6,167 nucleotides of DNA from an uncultured Oscillospiraceae bacterium (GTDB lineage Bacteria > Bacillota > Clostridia > Oscillospirales > Acutalibacteraceae), in the NCBI GenBank assembly GCA_900552925.1, contig USBH01000102.1:1-6167 (forward strand), written 5' to 3'. The notes under the pieces are model-generated. The model was not told the DNA's origin. It did not search any database and saw nothing but the letters and a program-made list of their open reading frames with translations. The position numbers were made by a program, and so were the translations under genes. Below, piece by piece: positions 1-4,543 of this stretch (its first letter is position 1; the number at the start of each line of letters is the position of its first letter).

Positions 1-44
1 CCCCGTCTAATTCGTCGGCAGCGTCAGATGTGTATAAGAGACAG
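1..44 (+). other. Nextera Read-1 adapter with index (sequencing artefact)
   Basis: This is synthetic sequence, not genome. Positions 4-11 are the 8-nt index CGTCTAAT, 12-25 are the Read-1 arm TCGTCGGCAGCGTC, and 26-44 are the 19-bp Tn5 mosaic end AGATGTGTATAAGAGACAG. Real DNA begins at 45. Reading frames that start inside it give the notorious spurious N-termini MCIRD and MYKRQ. The mirror-image copy is at 6120-6167. Confidence 0.98.
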
Positions 45-45
45 G

Positions 46-345
46 CTCTGCGCAAACCGCTGCGGCCGGGCCCAGAACGGCGGCTCCGCCGAATGCCCGA
101 ACGACCTATGCCCGAACGACGGTGTGCCCGCGCTCGATGGCACCGGCTACCAGGGCGGCAGGAACGGCGCGGACGGCAACTCCGCGAACACCGCCTGCCC
201 GAACGGCGGCGTGCCCGCGCTTGACGGCACCGGCTACCGGGGCGGCAGGAACGGCGCGGATACCGATTCCGCGAACACCGCCTGCCCGAACGGCGGCACG
301 CCCGCACGCGACGGCACCGGTTACCGGGGCGGCAGAAACCGCTGA
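46..345 (+). CDS. 3' end of a repeat-tailed protein (partial, function unknown)
   Basis: Only the last 99 codons are present; the 5' part is cut off by the contig end. I do not recognise the family. The tail is rich in Gly, Asn, Asp and Arg and is built from a 29-residue unit that begins CPN(D/G)G and contains DGTGY(Q/R)GGRNGAD. There are two full copies (109-195 and 196-282) and a shortened third (283-342) ending in TGA. A shorter CPND duplication precedes them. The frame is supported by the way the copies differ: GGT/GGC, CTC/CTT, GAT/GAC, GAC/GAT, GCG/GCA and AGG/AGA are all third-position silent changes in this frame only. The gene ends 19 nt before the sigma factor, so the two may be co-transcribed. 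The cysteine at each unit start and the Asp/Asn spacing could suit a surface or metal-binding tail, but this is speculation. Confidence 0.6.
   Translation, partial: LCANRCGRAQNGGSAECPNDLCPNDGVPALDGTGYQGGRNGADGNSANTACPNGGVPALDGTGYRGGRNGADTDSANTACPNGGTPARDGTGYRGGRNR
109..342 (+). repeat. 87-bp in-frame tandem repeat (about 2.7 copies)
   Basis: Copies run 109-195, 196-282 and 283-342 (the last is truncated at 60 nt). The unit is exactly 29 codons, so copy number can change without breaking the frame. Most differences between copies fall on third codon positions of the partial gene, which argues for selection on the protein rather than on DNA structure. Confidence 0.85.
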
Positions 346-364
346 GGCTGAAGAGGGGATCAAC

Positions 365-841
365 ATGCGCAGCGAGCAGGAGGCCATACAGGCCATCGAG
401 CGGTATGCGGACACCGTGCGGCGCATCTGCATGCTGCATCTGAAAAACCACGCCGACACCGAGGACATCTTTCAGACCGTTTTTCTGAAATACGCCCTCT
501 ACCCCGGTGCGTTCGAAAGCGATGCGCACGAGAAGGCCTGGATCATCCGGGTGACCGTGAACGCCTGCCGGGACCTGCTGAAATCCTTTTTCCGCAGCCG
601 GACCGTCTCGCTCGACGATGTCGGCGAGATCGCCTGCACGGACGAGCACCGCGAGGTACTCGAGGCCGTGCTGGCCCTGCCCGCGAAGTACCGCGATGTC
701 GTCTACCTCTTTTATTACGAGCAGTACACCGCCTCTGAAATCGCCGCGCTGCTGCGCCGGAACGAAAACACCGTCTACACGCAGCTCAAGCGCGCCAAGG
801 CCCTTTTGCGGGAATCGCTGGGAGATGATGCCGATGGATAA
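365..841 (+). CDS. ECF-type RNA polymerase sigma-70 family sigma factor
   Basis: This 158-residue protein has the ECF two-domain layout and should direct RNA polymerase to a small stress regulon under control of the membrane anti-sigma factor encoded next. Region 2 lies at about residues 9-75, with the typical EDIFQTVFLKY stretch at 33-43 and the -10 binding helix around KAWIIRVTVNACRD (57-70). Region 4 lies at about 93-152, with LPAKYRDVVYLFYYEQYTA followed by the helix-turn-helix SEIAALLRRNENTVYTQLKRAK. The frame stays open upstream to about 122, but ATG 365 is preceded by GAGGGG (353-358) at 6-nt spacing, and the family N-terminus begins here. The 3' end overlaps the anti-sigma start by 8 nt. 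No promoter is visible in the 19 nt after the upstream gene, so transcription probably enters from outside the window or from within the repeat gene. The exact ECF subgroup cannot be assigned by eye. Confidence 0.93.
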   Translation: MRSEQEAIQAIERYADTVRRICMLHLKNHADTEDIFQTVFLKYALYPGAFESDAHEKAWIIRVTVNACRDLLKSFFRSRTVSLDDVGEIACTDEHREVLEAVLALPAKYRDVVYLFYYEQYTASEIAALLRRNENTVYTQLKRAKALLRESLGDDADG

Positions 842-1613
842 GAAGATTCAACGCGCCTTTGAAGACGTGCGCGCCGACGAAGCGCTGAAGGACGGCGCCG
901 CAGCCTTCCTGCACGAAAAGCTGTATGCGCGCGCCCGCCGCACCGCGCTGCGCCGCGCCGTCCCCGCCGTGTGCTGCGCGCTGCTCCTCCTGTTCGCCCT
1001 GACGGGCTACGGCGTTTACTCGATGCCGGTGGCCGCGATCAGCGTGGAGGCCGGGGAGACCGTCGAGCTGAAGGTCAACGCATTCGACCGCGTCGTCTCC
1101 TACACCTGCCTTTCGTCCGGCGGGGAAGACGCCGTGGACGCGCTTAACCTGATGCACCAAACGTACAGCGACGCCGTTGCGGCGCTGGTGGAGGACAGCA
1201 GCGAGGCCGCCGTCTCCGTCGCCGCCGACAGCGCGGAAAAGAGCGCGGCGATCACCGCGGAAATCGAGACGCGCTGCGCGGGCGTGGCCTGCCAGGCCGC
1301 CGACGCGGAAACGCTCGAGGCGGCCGCCGAAGCCGGGCTCGGCGTGCGGAAGTACGAGGCCTACCTCGCGTGGAAAGCGCTGGACCCCACCGTCACGCCG
1401 GACGACGTGCGCGGCCTTTCGATGCGCGAGATCCGCAGCCGCATCGCTGCCCTCTCGCCGCAGGACGACGCGGATACCACCGGCGGCGCGTCCGCCTCCC
1501 CCGCGCCCGACGCGGCCGGCACGCAGAACGGCGCAGGACAGCAAAACGGCGCCGGCTCGCACAGCGGCGCCGGGCAGGGAGAGCAGCACCGCCGCGGCCG
1601 GAACGAAGCCTGA
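834..1613 (+). CDS. RsgI-like membrane anti-sigma factor
   Basis: This 259-residue single-pass membrane protein is expected to hold the upstream sigma factor at the membrane. Layout: a cytosolic segment 1-41 with IQRAFEDVRADEALK, typical of Clostridial anti-sigma factors; a TM helix at about 43-62; an extracellular region at 66-150 whose AISVEAGETVELKVNAFDRVVS matches the start of the RsgI periplasmic domain; a conserved block at 160-206 (GLGVRKYEAYLAW, then VRGLSMREIRSRI); and a low-complexity Gly/Ala/Asn/Gln tail at 213-259 with NGAG repeats. No zinc-binding HxxxCxxC motif is present. Where RsgI proteins carry the Asn-Pro that is self-cleaved (xNPSIEL), this protein reads EAGETVEL, so autoproteolysis there is unlikely. 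ATGs at 825, 828 and 834 are all in frame; 834 is chosen because GGGAG (820-824) sits 9 nt upstream and MDKK is the usual N-terminus. The overlap suggests translational coupling. A terminator follows. Confidence 0.85.
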   Translation: MDKKIQRAFEDVRADEALKDGAAAFLHEKLYARARRTALRRAVPAVCCALLLLFALTGYGVYSMPVAAISVEAGETVELKVNAFDRVVSYTCLSSGGEDAVDALNLMHQTYSDAVAALVEDSSEAAVSVAADSAEKSAAITAEIETRCAGVACQAADAETLEAAAEAGLGVRKYEAYLAWKALDPTVTPDDVRGLSMREIRSRIAALSPQDDADTTGGASASPAPDAAGTQNGAGQQNGAGSHSGAGQGEQHRRGRNEA

Positions 1614-1621
1614 ACAAAACG

Positions 1622-1660
1622 AGAGCGCAGCCCCTTAACCGGAGGCTGCGCTCTTTTTCG
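1622..1660. terminator. Intrinsic terminator, probably bidirectional
   Basis: A perfect 11-bp GC-rich stem pairs AGAGCGCAGCC (1622-1632) with GGCTGCGCTCT (1644-1654) around an 11-nt loop. TTTTT (1654-1658) follows on the plus strand, nine bases after the anti-sigma stop. On the minus strand the stem is followed by CGTTTTGTT, so it can also end the minus-strand transcript of the remnant and the XRE gene. Confidence 0.9.
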
Positions 1661-1666
1661 TGTTCT

Positions 1667-1795
1667 TCAATTGTCCGTCATTTGGAGCTGCTCGCCCTCC
1701 GCCTCCACCCGGATCTCCCCGCCGTCGCTCCGAAGCCGGTAGGCATACCGCTGCACCGCGCCGCCGTCGAGCGAATAGCCGAATTCATGGAACTG
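1667..1795 (-). pseudogene. 3' remnant of an unidentified gene (42 codons plus stop)
   Basis: On the minus strand a 42-codon open stretch, QFHEFGYSLDGGAVQRY onward to QLQMTDN and TGA (1669-1667), has GC-rich codons like the host genes and reads like the last beta-rich part of a real protein. It has no start codon with a ribosome binding site; upstream it runs straight into the TAA stop of the XRE gene, in the same frame. The simplest reading is that the AT-rich cassette replaced or displaced the 5' part of this gene. I do not recognise the family. It could instead be unselected sequence that happens to stay open, since 42 codons is short. Confidence 0.45.
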
Positions 1796-2041
1796 TTACT
1801 CCTCAATTCCCAGCAACCATGGTACACTGACATGCAAAAGACTCGCAAAAACCGGCAATTCATAATCCGGTACAAAACGTGTTCCAATCTCAATGCGACT
1901 TATACTATCTCTCTCAATAAGGATACCGGCCACCTGCATTTGCGCCGCCAAGTCCGATTGAGACAGCCTCAAGCGGCGGCGCGCCAAGTGAACGCGTTCT
2001 CCACATATATTCTTTTTTCCGTTAAAATCATAGATTTTCAC
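1796..2041 (-). CDS. Small XRE-family helix-turn-helix regulator
   Basis: This 81-residue protein is almost entirely one Cro/C1-type HTH domain and probably controls the divergent membrane gene and itself. NGKKNICGERVHLARRRLRL leads into helix 2, LSQSDLAAQMQVAG (26-39), and the recognition helix ERDSISRIEIGTRFV (43-57), followed by DYELPVFASLLHVSVPWLLG. No effector domain is present. The frame is open to GTG 2050, but GTG 2041 is preferred because AGGTGA (2052-2047) lies 5 nt upstream and the resulting N-terminus (M)KIYDFNGKKNICGE is the usual start in Clostridial relatives. Codons are more AT-rich than in the flanking genes. The stop abuts the 42-codon remnant with no spacer, and the nearest terminator on this strand is beyond it (1622-1660). 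Confidence 0.88.
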   Translation of the reverse strand: MKIYDFNGKKNICGERVHLARRRLRLSQSDLAAQMQVAGILIERDSISRIEIGTRFVPDYELPVFASLLHVSVPWLLGIEE

Positions 2042-2057
2042 GAACTTCACCTAAAAA

Positions 2058-2091
2058 ATGCTAATTATCAGTTTTTTCTTGACTTTAGCAT
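2058..2091. promoter_or_regulatory. Candidate XRE operator (inverted repeat)
   Basis: ATGCTAA (2058-2064) and TTAGCAT (2085-2091) are exact reverse complements, with centres 27 bp apart. The right arm begins one base after the -35 of the plus-strand promoter. The left arm touches GATAAT on the minus strand (2069-2064), a possible -10 for the XRE gene. A dimer or tetramer of the XRE protein bound here could repress both directions. Position and symmetry are seen; binding is inferred. Confidence 0.4.
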
Positions 2092-2107
2092 AATTTAAAG
2101 GTATTAT
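2079..2107 (+). promoter_or_regulatory. Sigma-A type promoter for the membrane-protein gene
   Basis: TTGACT (2079-2084) and TATTAT (2102-2107) are each one base from consensus and are separated by the ideal 17 bp. Transcription would start near 2114, giving a leader of about 40 nt before ATG 2156. This is the strongest promoter match in the window. Confidence 0.75.
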
Positions 2108-2155
2108 TGTGTTAAAGATCAGAATTATGTGCAGAACCGAGAGGAGGCAGCAAAA

Positions 2156-2485
2156 ATGTATAGTGACTTACATGATTTCTTGTTCTGGTATATACTTATT
2201 ATCATTATTTGCTTACTGACTTGGGGACTCATTTGGGGTATTGTCGTACAAAAGGTTGTGATAAATCGAGGTTATAATGAAAACTGGTTTAAATGGGGAT
2301 TTTTCTTTCACATTTTTGCTTTGATTGTCGCCCTTACAAAGCCACAGCGAAATGTCTACCCACCACTGTATTTTCAGCCTGTCGGATGGAAATGCAGTTG
2401 CGGGCTTATCAATTCTCCATACACAAAAACTTGTGTATGTGGCCGGAGATATCAGGATGCCATAGACCAAAATCAACAAGAATAA
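2156..2485 (+). CDS. Small two-TM membrane protein with C-terminal zinc-ribbon-like motif
   Basis: This 109-residue protein has no function I can name. Residues 7-31 (FLFWYILIIIICLLTWG onward) form one TM helix. A short loop with NRGYNENWFKWG leads to a second TM helix at about 47-61 (GFFFHIFALIVALT). The C-terminal part carries W-K-C-S-C-G-L-I-N followed by C-V-C-G-R, a C-x-C-G...C-x-C-G pattern resembling the W-x-C-x-x-C-G-x-x-N zinc ribbon of RanBP2 type but with a one-residue spacing in both knuckles. It probably binds one zinc ion on the cytoplasmic side. ATG 2156 is chosen over ATG 2129 because AGGAGG (2142-2147) stands 8 nt before it. It has its own promoter, is divergent from the XRE gene, and is closed by a hairpin directly after the stop. 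Codon use is AT-rich, unlike the rest of the contig. Proteins of this build occur in gut Clostridia, to my recollection without assigned function. Confidence 0.8.
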   Translation: MYSDLHDFLFWYILIIIICLLTWGLIWGIVVQKVVINRGYNENWFKWGFFFHIFALIVALTKPQRNVYPPLYFQPVGWKCSCGLINSPYTKTCVCGRRYQDAIDQNQQE

Positions 2486-2486
2486 C

Positions 2487-2526
2487 AAAGGGAGGGAAGC
2501 CCGAGCAGAGCTTTCCTCCCTTTGCT
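2487..2526. terminator. Hairpin terminator between convergent genes
   Basis: A 14-bp stem pairs 2487-2500 (AAAGGGAGGGAAGC) with 2510-2523 (GCTTTCCTCCCTTT), with one G-T wobble and a 9-nt loop. It starts one base after the membrane-gene stop and lies just past the stop of the minus-strand winged-helix gene. The A/T tracts at the stem ends give T-rich tails in both directions (CCCTTTG on plus; CCCTTTGTTATTCTTG on minus), so it can serve both genes. Confidence 0.8.
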
Positions 2527-2530
2527 ATTG

Positions 2531-2845
2531 CTAAACCGGAACATCAGGCCCGCCGGGCATCGCAAGCTGCGCGCAGCCGTTGAACGCGGCGAAGCGGCGC
2601 ATGCAGCGCTCGACGTTGGCGCGAAGCGCCTTTGTCTCCCGCACGCCGTCCTCGTACCAGATGTTCCGCGCCTGCAGCACAAGCTCGGCGTTCTTGCCGC
2701 AGACGTCCACCGGGTCGAACTGGATGCAGCCCGCCTGCCGGACGTATTCGAGCGCGCCGTTTTTCCCCCTGAACCGGTACGGCCCGAGCAGGTCGTGCTT
2801 CAAAAGCAGAAACCGCCGCGCCTGCGATTTCGAAAGCCCGATCAT
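2531..2845 (-). CDS. Internally deleted YcaQ/AlkX-like winged-helix protein
   Basis: The 104-residue product joins the two ends of a family normally near 400 residues: the winged-helix DNA-binding proteins related to E. coli YcaQ, a glycosylase that unhooks interstrand DNA crosslinks. Residues 1-60 match the family N-terminus (LSKSQARRFLLLKH, then AGCIQFDPVDVCGKNAELVLQAR). Residues 61-91 match the family C-terminus (NIWYEDGVRETKAL, then ERCMRRFAAFNGC). The middle, about 280 residues with most of the catalytic and winged-helix core, is missing, and the join near 2660-2670 keeps the frame. Start 2845 is used because AGGAGG (2859-2854) sits 8 nt upstream; ATGs at 2875 and 2851 fit worse. The protein can hardly have the parent activity. 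It may be a decaying gene, a retained mini-protein, or a deletion made during amplification of this molecule. It is the last gene of the minus-strand run, 54 nt after the AraC gene. Confidence 0.7.
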   Translation of the reverse strand: MIGLSKSQARRFLLLKHDLLGPYRFRGKNGALEYVRQAGCIQFDPVDVCGKNAELVLQARNIWYEDGVRETKALRANVERCMRRFAAFNGCAQLAMPGGPDVPV

Positions 2846-2899
2846 CCGCATTCCCTCCTGTCCGCTTTGTTTCATCCCGCATTTTTCCCGCCTTTCCGG

Positions 2900-3862
2900 T
2901 CAGCCGCTCTGCCGCAGACGGTATTCGCGCGGCGTCATGCCGTACATTTCCGAAAAGGTGCGGTGGAAATAGCTCGTGTTTTCGTAGCCGACCATCGCGA
3001 TGACGTCGCCGACCGGCAGCCGCGTGCGGCTCAAAAGCCCCGCGGCCTTTTCCATGCGCTTGCGCCGCAGCAGCGCCTTGAAGGTCGAGCCCGTCGCCGC
3101 GTGCACCGCCGCGCTCAGGTACGAGACCGTCACGCCGCAGCGCGCGGCAAGCTCGGTCAGGTTCGCGACGCGGTAGTTCTTCTCAATCTCCCGCAGCACC
3201 GTCATCACCAGCGTGCTCTGCTCGCCCTCGTCGGCCGGCGCGGCCAGCCGGTCGGTGCAGTTCAGCAGCTCGAGGAACAGCAGCGCCATCGTGTTCTGCG
3301 TGATGCGCCGCCGGTTTTTCGTCTCCTGCACGAGCGCCCAGACCATGTTTTCCACAAGGTTCTGCACCGGCAGCACGTCCGCCACGCGGAACAGCAGGCA
3401 GTCCGACCCGCCCGCGCGGCTGACCGAATCGGCGATGAAACGGCCGAGCGTGTTGTCCGCGCCGATCAGCTCGAGCGCCGTGTCGAAAAACTGCGGCAGC
3501 ACGATGAAATTCACCGCGATGTCGTCCATGCCGGCCCGCTCGATCTCGTGCGACGCGCCGCGCCCGAGAAACAGCAGCTCCCCGGCGTTCAGCGTCACCG
3601 GCTCGCCGCCGTTGATGCGGTGCACGGTTTTGCCCGAGCACATGTACATGATCTCGATATAGCTGTGCGCATGGCGCGGAAAGGGCGCGAAGCGCGTGTG
3701 CGCGCGCACGGAGATCAGCCGCCCGCGCTCCAGCATTTTTTCACTGTCCACCGTGAACACGGCCTTGGCCGTATAGGCGTTTTTGTCGACTGCGCCGCCG
3801 TCGAGAATGCGCCGCTCCTCCGGCGTGATGGCGCGCAGCCGCTGCATCAGTGCTTCCTGCAT
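2900..3862 (-). CDS. AraC-family transcriptional regulator with N-terminal cupin
   Basis: This 320-residue protein is a full-length AraC-type regulator, expected to bind a small ligand and control transcription of neighbouring or distant genes. A leader of about 45 residues precedes a cupin-type sensor domain: RHAHSYIEIMYMCSGKTVHRI starts at 63, followed by LNAGELLFLGRGASHEIE (91-108) and DIAVNFIVLPQFFD (114-127). A helical linker follows. The C-terminal double HTH is at about 217-316: the first unit has LTELAARCGVTVSYLSAAV (235-253), and the second has VGDVIAMVGYENTSYFHRTFSEMYGMTPREYR (284-315). ATG 3862 is chosen because GGGAG stands 7 nt upstream; a TTG at 3868 would leave only one base. 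It starts 30 nt after the pyrophosphatase-like stop, with no terminator between, so they are probably co-transcribed. The ligand cannot be read from sequence, and sugar or sugar-phosphate is only the family's usual choice. Confidence 0.93.
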   Translation of the reverse strand: MQEALMQRLRAITPEERRILDGGAVDKNAYTAKAVFTVDSEKMLERGRLISVRAHTRFAPFPRHAHSYIEIMYMCSGKTVHRINGGEPVTLNAGELLFLGRGASHEIERAGMDDIAVNFIVLPQFFDTALELIGADNTLGRFIADSVSRAGGSDCLLFRVADVLPVQNLVENMVWALVQETKNRRRITQNTMALLFLELLNCTDRLAAPADEGEQSTLVMTVLREIEKNYRVANLTELAARCGVTVSYLSAAVHAATGSTFKALLRRKRMEKAAGLLSRTRLPVGDVIAMVGYENTSYFHRTFSEMYGMTPREYRLRQSG

Positions 3863-3892
3863 CTTCAATCTCCCGAAAACCGCGCGGGCGCC

Positions 3893-4543
3893 TTACAGCA
3901 GGATCTCGCTGTGGTAATATTTTTCCTGAAACGCGACGGCCGCGCGGATCTCCTCCGCCGTATACCGCGCGCCGGGCGCCGCGACGACCCACTTGTCCTC
4001 GCAGTCGTCGAAGCGGTGGATGACGGCGATCACGACGCCGTCGAACGTCTCGAGCGGCGCCGTCGGCCCGAGCACGTACACGTCCTGCTCCGCGCCGTCG
4101 CCGGCCATCACGCCGGGCACGCAGCCGTAATTGACCGTATACAGCATGTCCGGATATCGAGGATGGCGTGAGCCGAGCGGGCGGTCCATCACGCAGTGCA
4201 CCGGCCGGCCAAGAACATCCGCGTAATCCGCCGCCGTTCGGTGCAGCGCCGCATAGCGCTCCGCCTCCTGCGCCTGCCACACATCGCGCACCGTTTCCGC
4301 ATCGTCACAACAGACGCGGGAAACATCGGTATTCAGGAAGATCTCCCGCACGGCGGCTTCGAACGCTTCATCGCGCTGCGCTTCGTTCTCCCCGAAGGCC
4401 GTCGTGAGCCGAACAGTGTCACCGGTCTGTGCACAGGCGATCGAGCCGTAAAACGTCTTGTATTTTTTGTGCATCACGATCCAGCCGTCTTCCGTCGGCT
4501 GCAGCAGCAGATGCACCGTTTTCATCTCTCGGAAGTCCATCAT
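3893..4543 (-). CDS. Inorganic pyrophosphatase-like protein with an extra N-terminal domain
   Basis: The 216-residue product has two parts. Residues 112-216 resemble the short pyrophosphatase-like proteins of Clostridia: RPLGSRHP (121-128), YTVNYGCVPGVMAGDGAEQDVYVLG (135-159; canonical family I has YPVNYG and DGDPxDVL), then IAVIHRFDDCEDKWVVA (172-188) and FQEKYYHSEI. The canonical metal-binding D-G-D-P-x-D appears as D149-G-A-E-Q-D154, so the middle Asp is Ala151, and the GS-x-x-K-Y-E element lacks its Lys. Hydrolysis of pyrophosphate is therefore possible but not certain. Residues 1-110 form an additional alpha/beta-looking region (KTVHLLLQPTEDGWIVM, then AFEAAVREIFLNTDVSRV) that I do not recognise. 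Start 4543 is favoured because its ATG overlaps the exonuclease stop as ATGA, with GGAG 11 nt upstream; ATG 4540 and 4525 are alternatives. The overlap implies translational coupling to the exonuclease. Confidence 0.75.
   Translation of the reverse strand: MMDFREMKTVHLLLQPTEDGWIVMHKKYKTFYGSIACAQTGDTVRLTTAFGENEAQRDEAFEAAVREIFLNTDVSRVCCDDAETVRDVWQAQEAERYAALHRTAADYADVLGRPVHCVMDRPLGSRHPRYPDMLYTVNYGCVPGVMAGDGAEQDVYVLGPTAPLETFDGVVIAVIHRFDDCEDKWVVAAPGARYTAEEIRAAVAFQEKYYHSEILL

Larger units (their letters stand above)
1796..2525. other. AT-rich inserted cassette (XRE regulator plus membrane protein)
   Basis: Base composition changes sharply from GC-rich to AT-rich between about 1790 and 1860 and back again at about 2500-2530. 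The segment holds exactly two divergent genes, their shared control region and a terminator. The left edge coincides with the XRE stop codon next to a truncated host-like reading frame. No transposase, integrase, terminal inverted repeats or clear target duplication is visible, so the means of entry is unknown. Horizontal origin is inferred from composition and the adjacent gene remnant. Confidence 0.5.

Noticed and set aside
28..224. Reading frames beginning MCIRD and MYKRQ at the left end
   Set aside because: Their first residues are translated adapter. Only the frame-1 portion from 46 onward is kept, as a partial gene without its own start.
109..342. CRISPR or other DNA-level array from the 87-bp repeats
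   Set aside because: The units are contiguous with no spacers, are an exact multiple of three, and vary mostly at silent codon positions.
122..364. N-terminal extension of the sigma factor to position 122
   Set aside because: The extra 81 residues are a low-complexity Ala/Arg/Thr/Pro shadow of the frame-1 repeat gene. A good ribosome binding site and the family N-terminus are at 365.
786..1638. Other-frame open stretches over the anti-sigma gene on both strands
   Set aside because: They are GC-driven shadows with Arg/Ala/Pro-rich translations. The anti-sigma frame has a TM helix and conserved blocks.
1678..1893. 71-codon minus-strand frame starting within the XRE gene
   Set aside because: It is a shifted frame across the XRE 3' end and the remnant, with no ribosome binding site and no protein-like pattern.
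1796..2525. Insertion sequence or integrated element with recognisable ends
   Set aside because: I found no transposase or integrase, terminal inverted repeats or target-site duplication. Only composition and the adjacent remnant suggest insertion.
2522..4171. 549-codon open frame on the plus strand
   Set aside because: It is antisense to the AraC, pyrophosphatase-like and YcaQ-like genes. Its Arg/His/Ala-rich content is typical of a GC-rich shadow frame.
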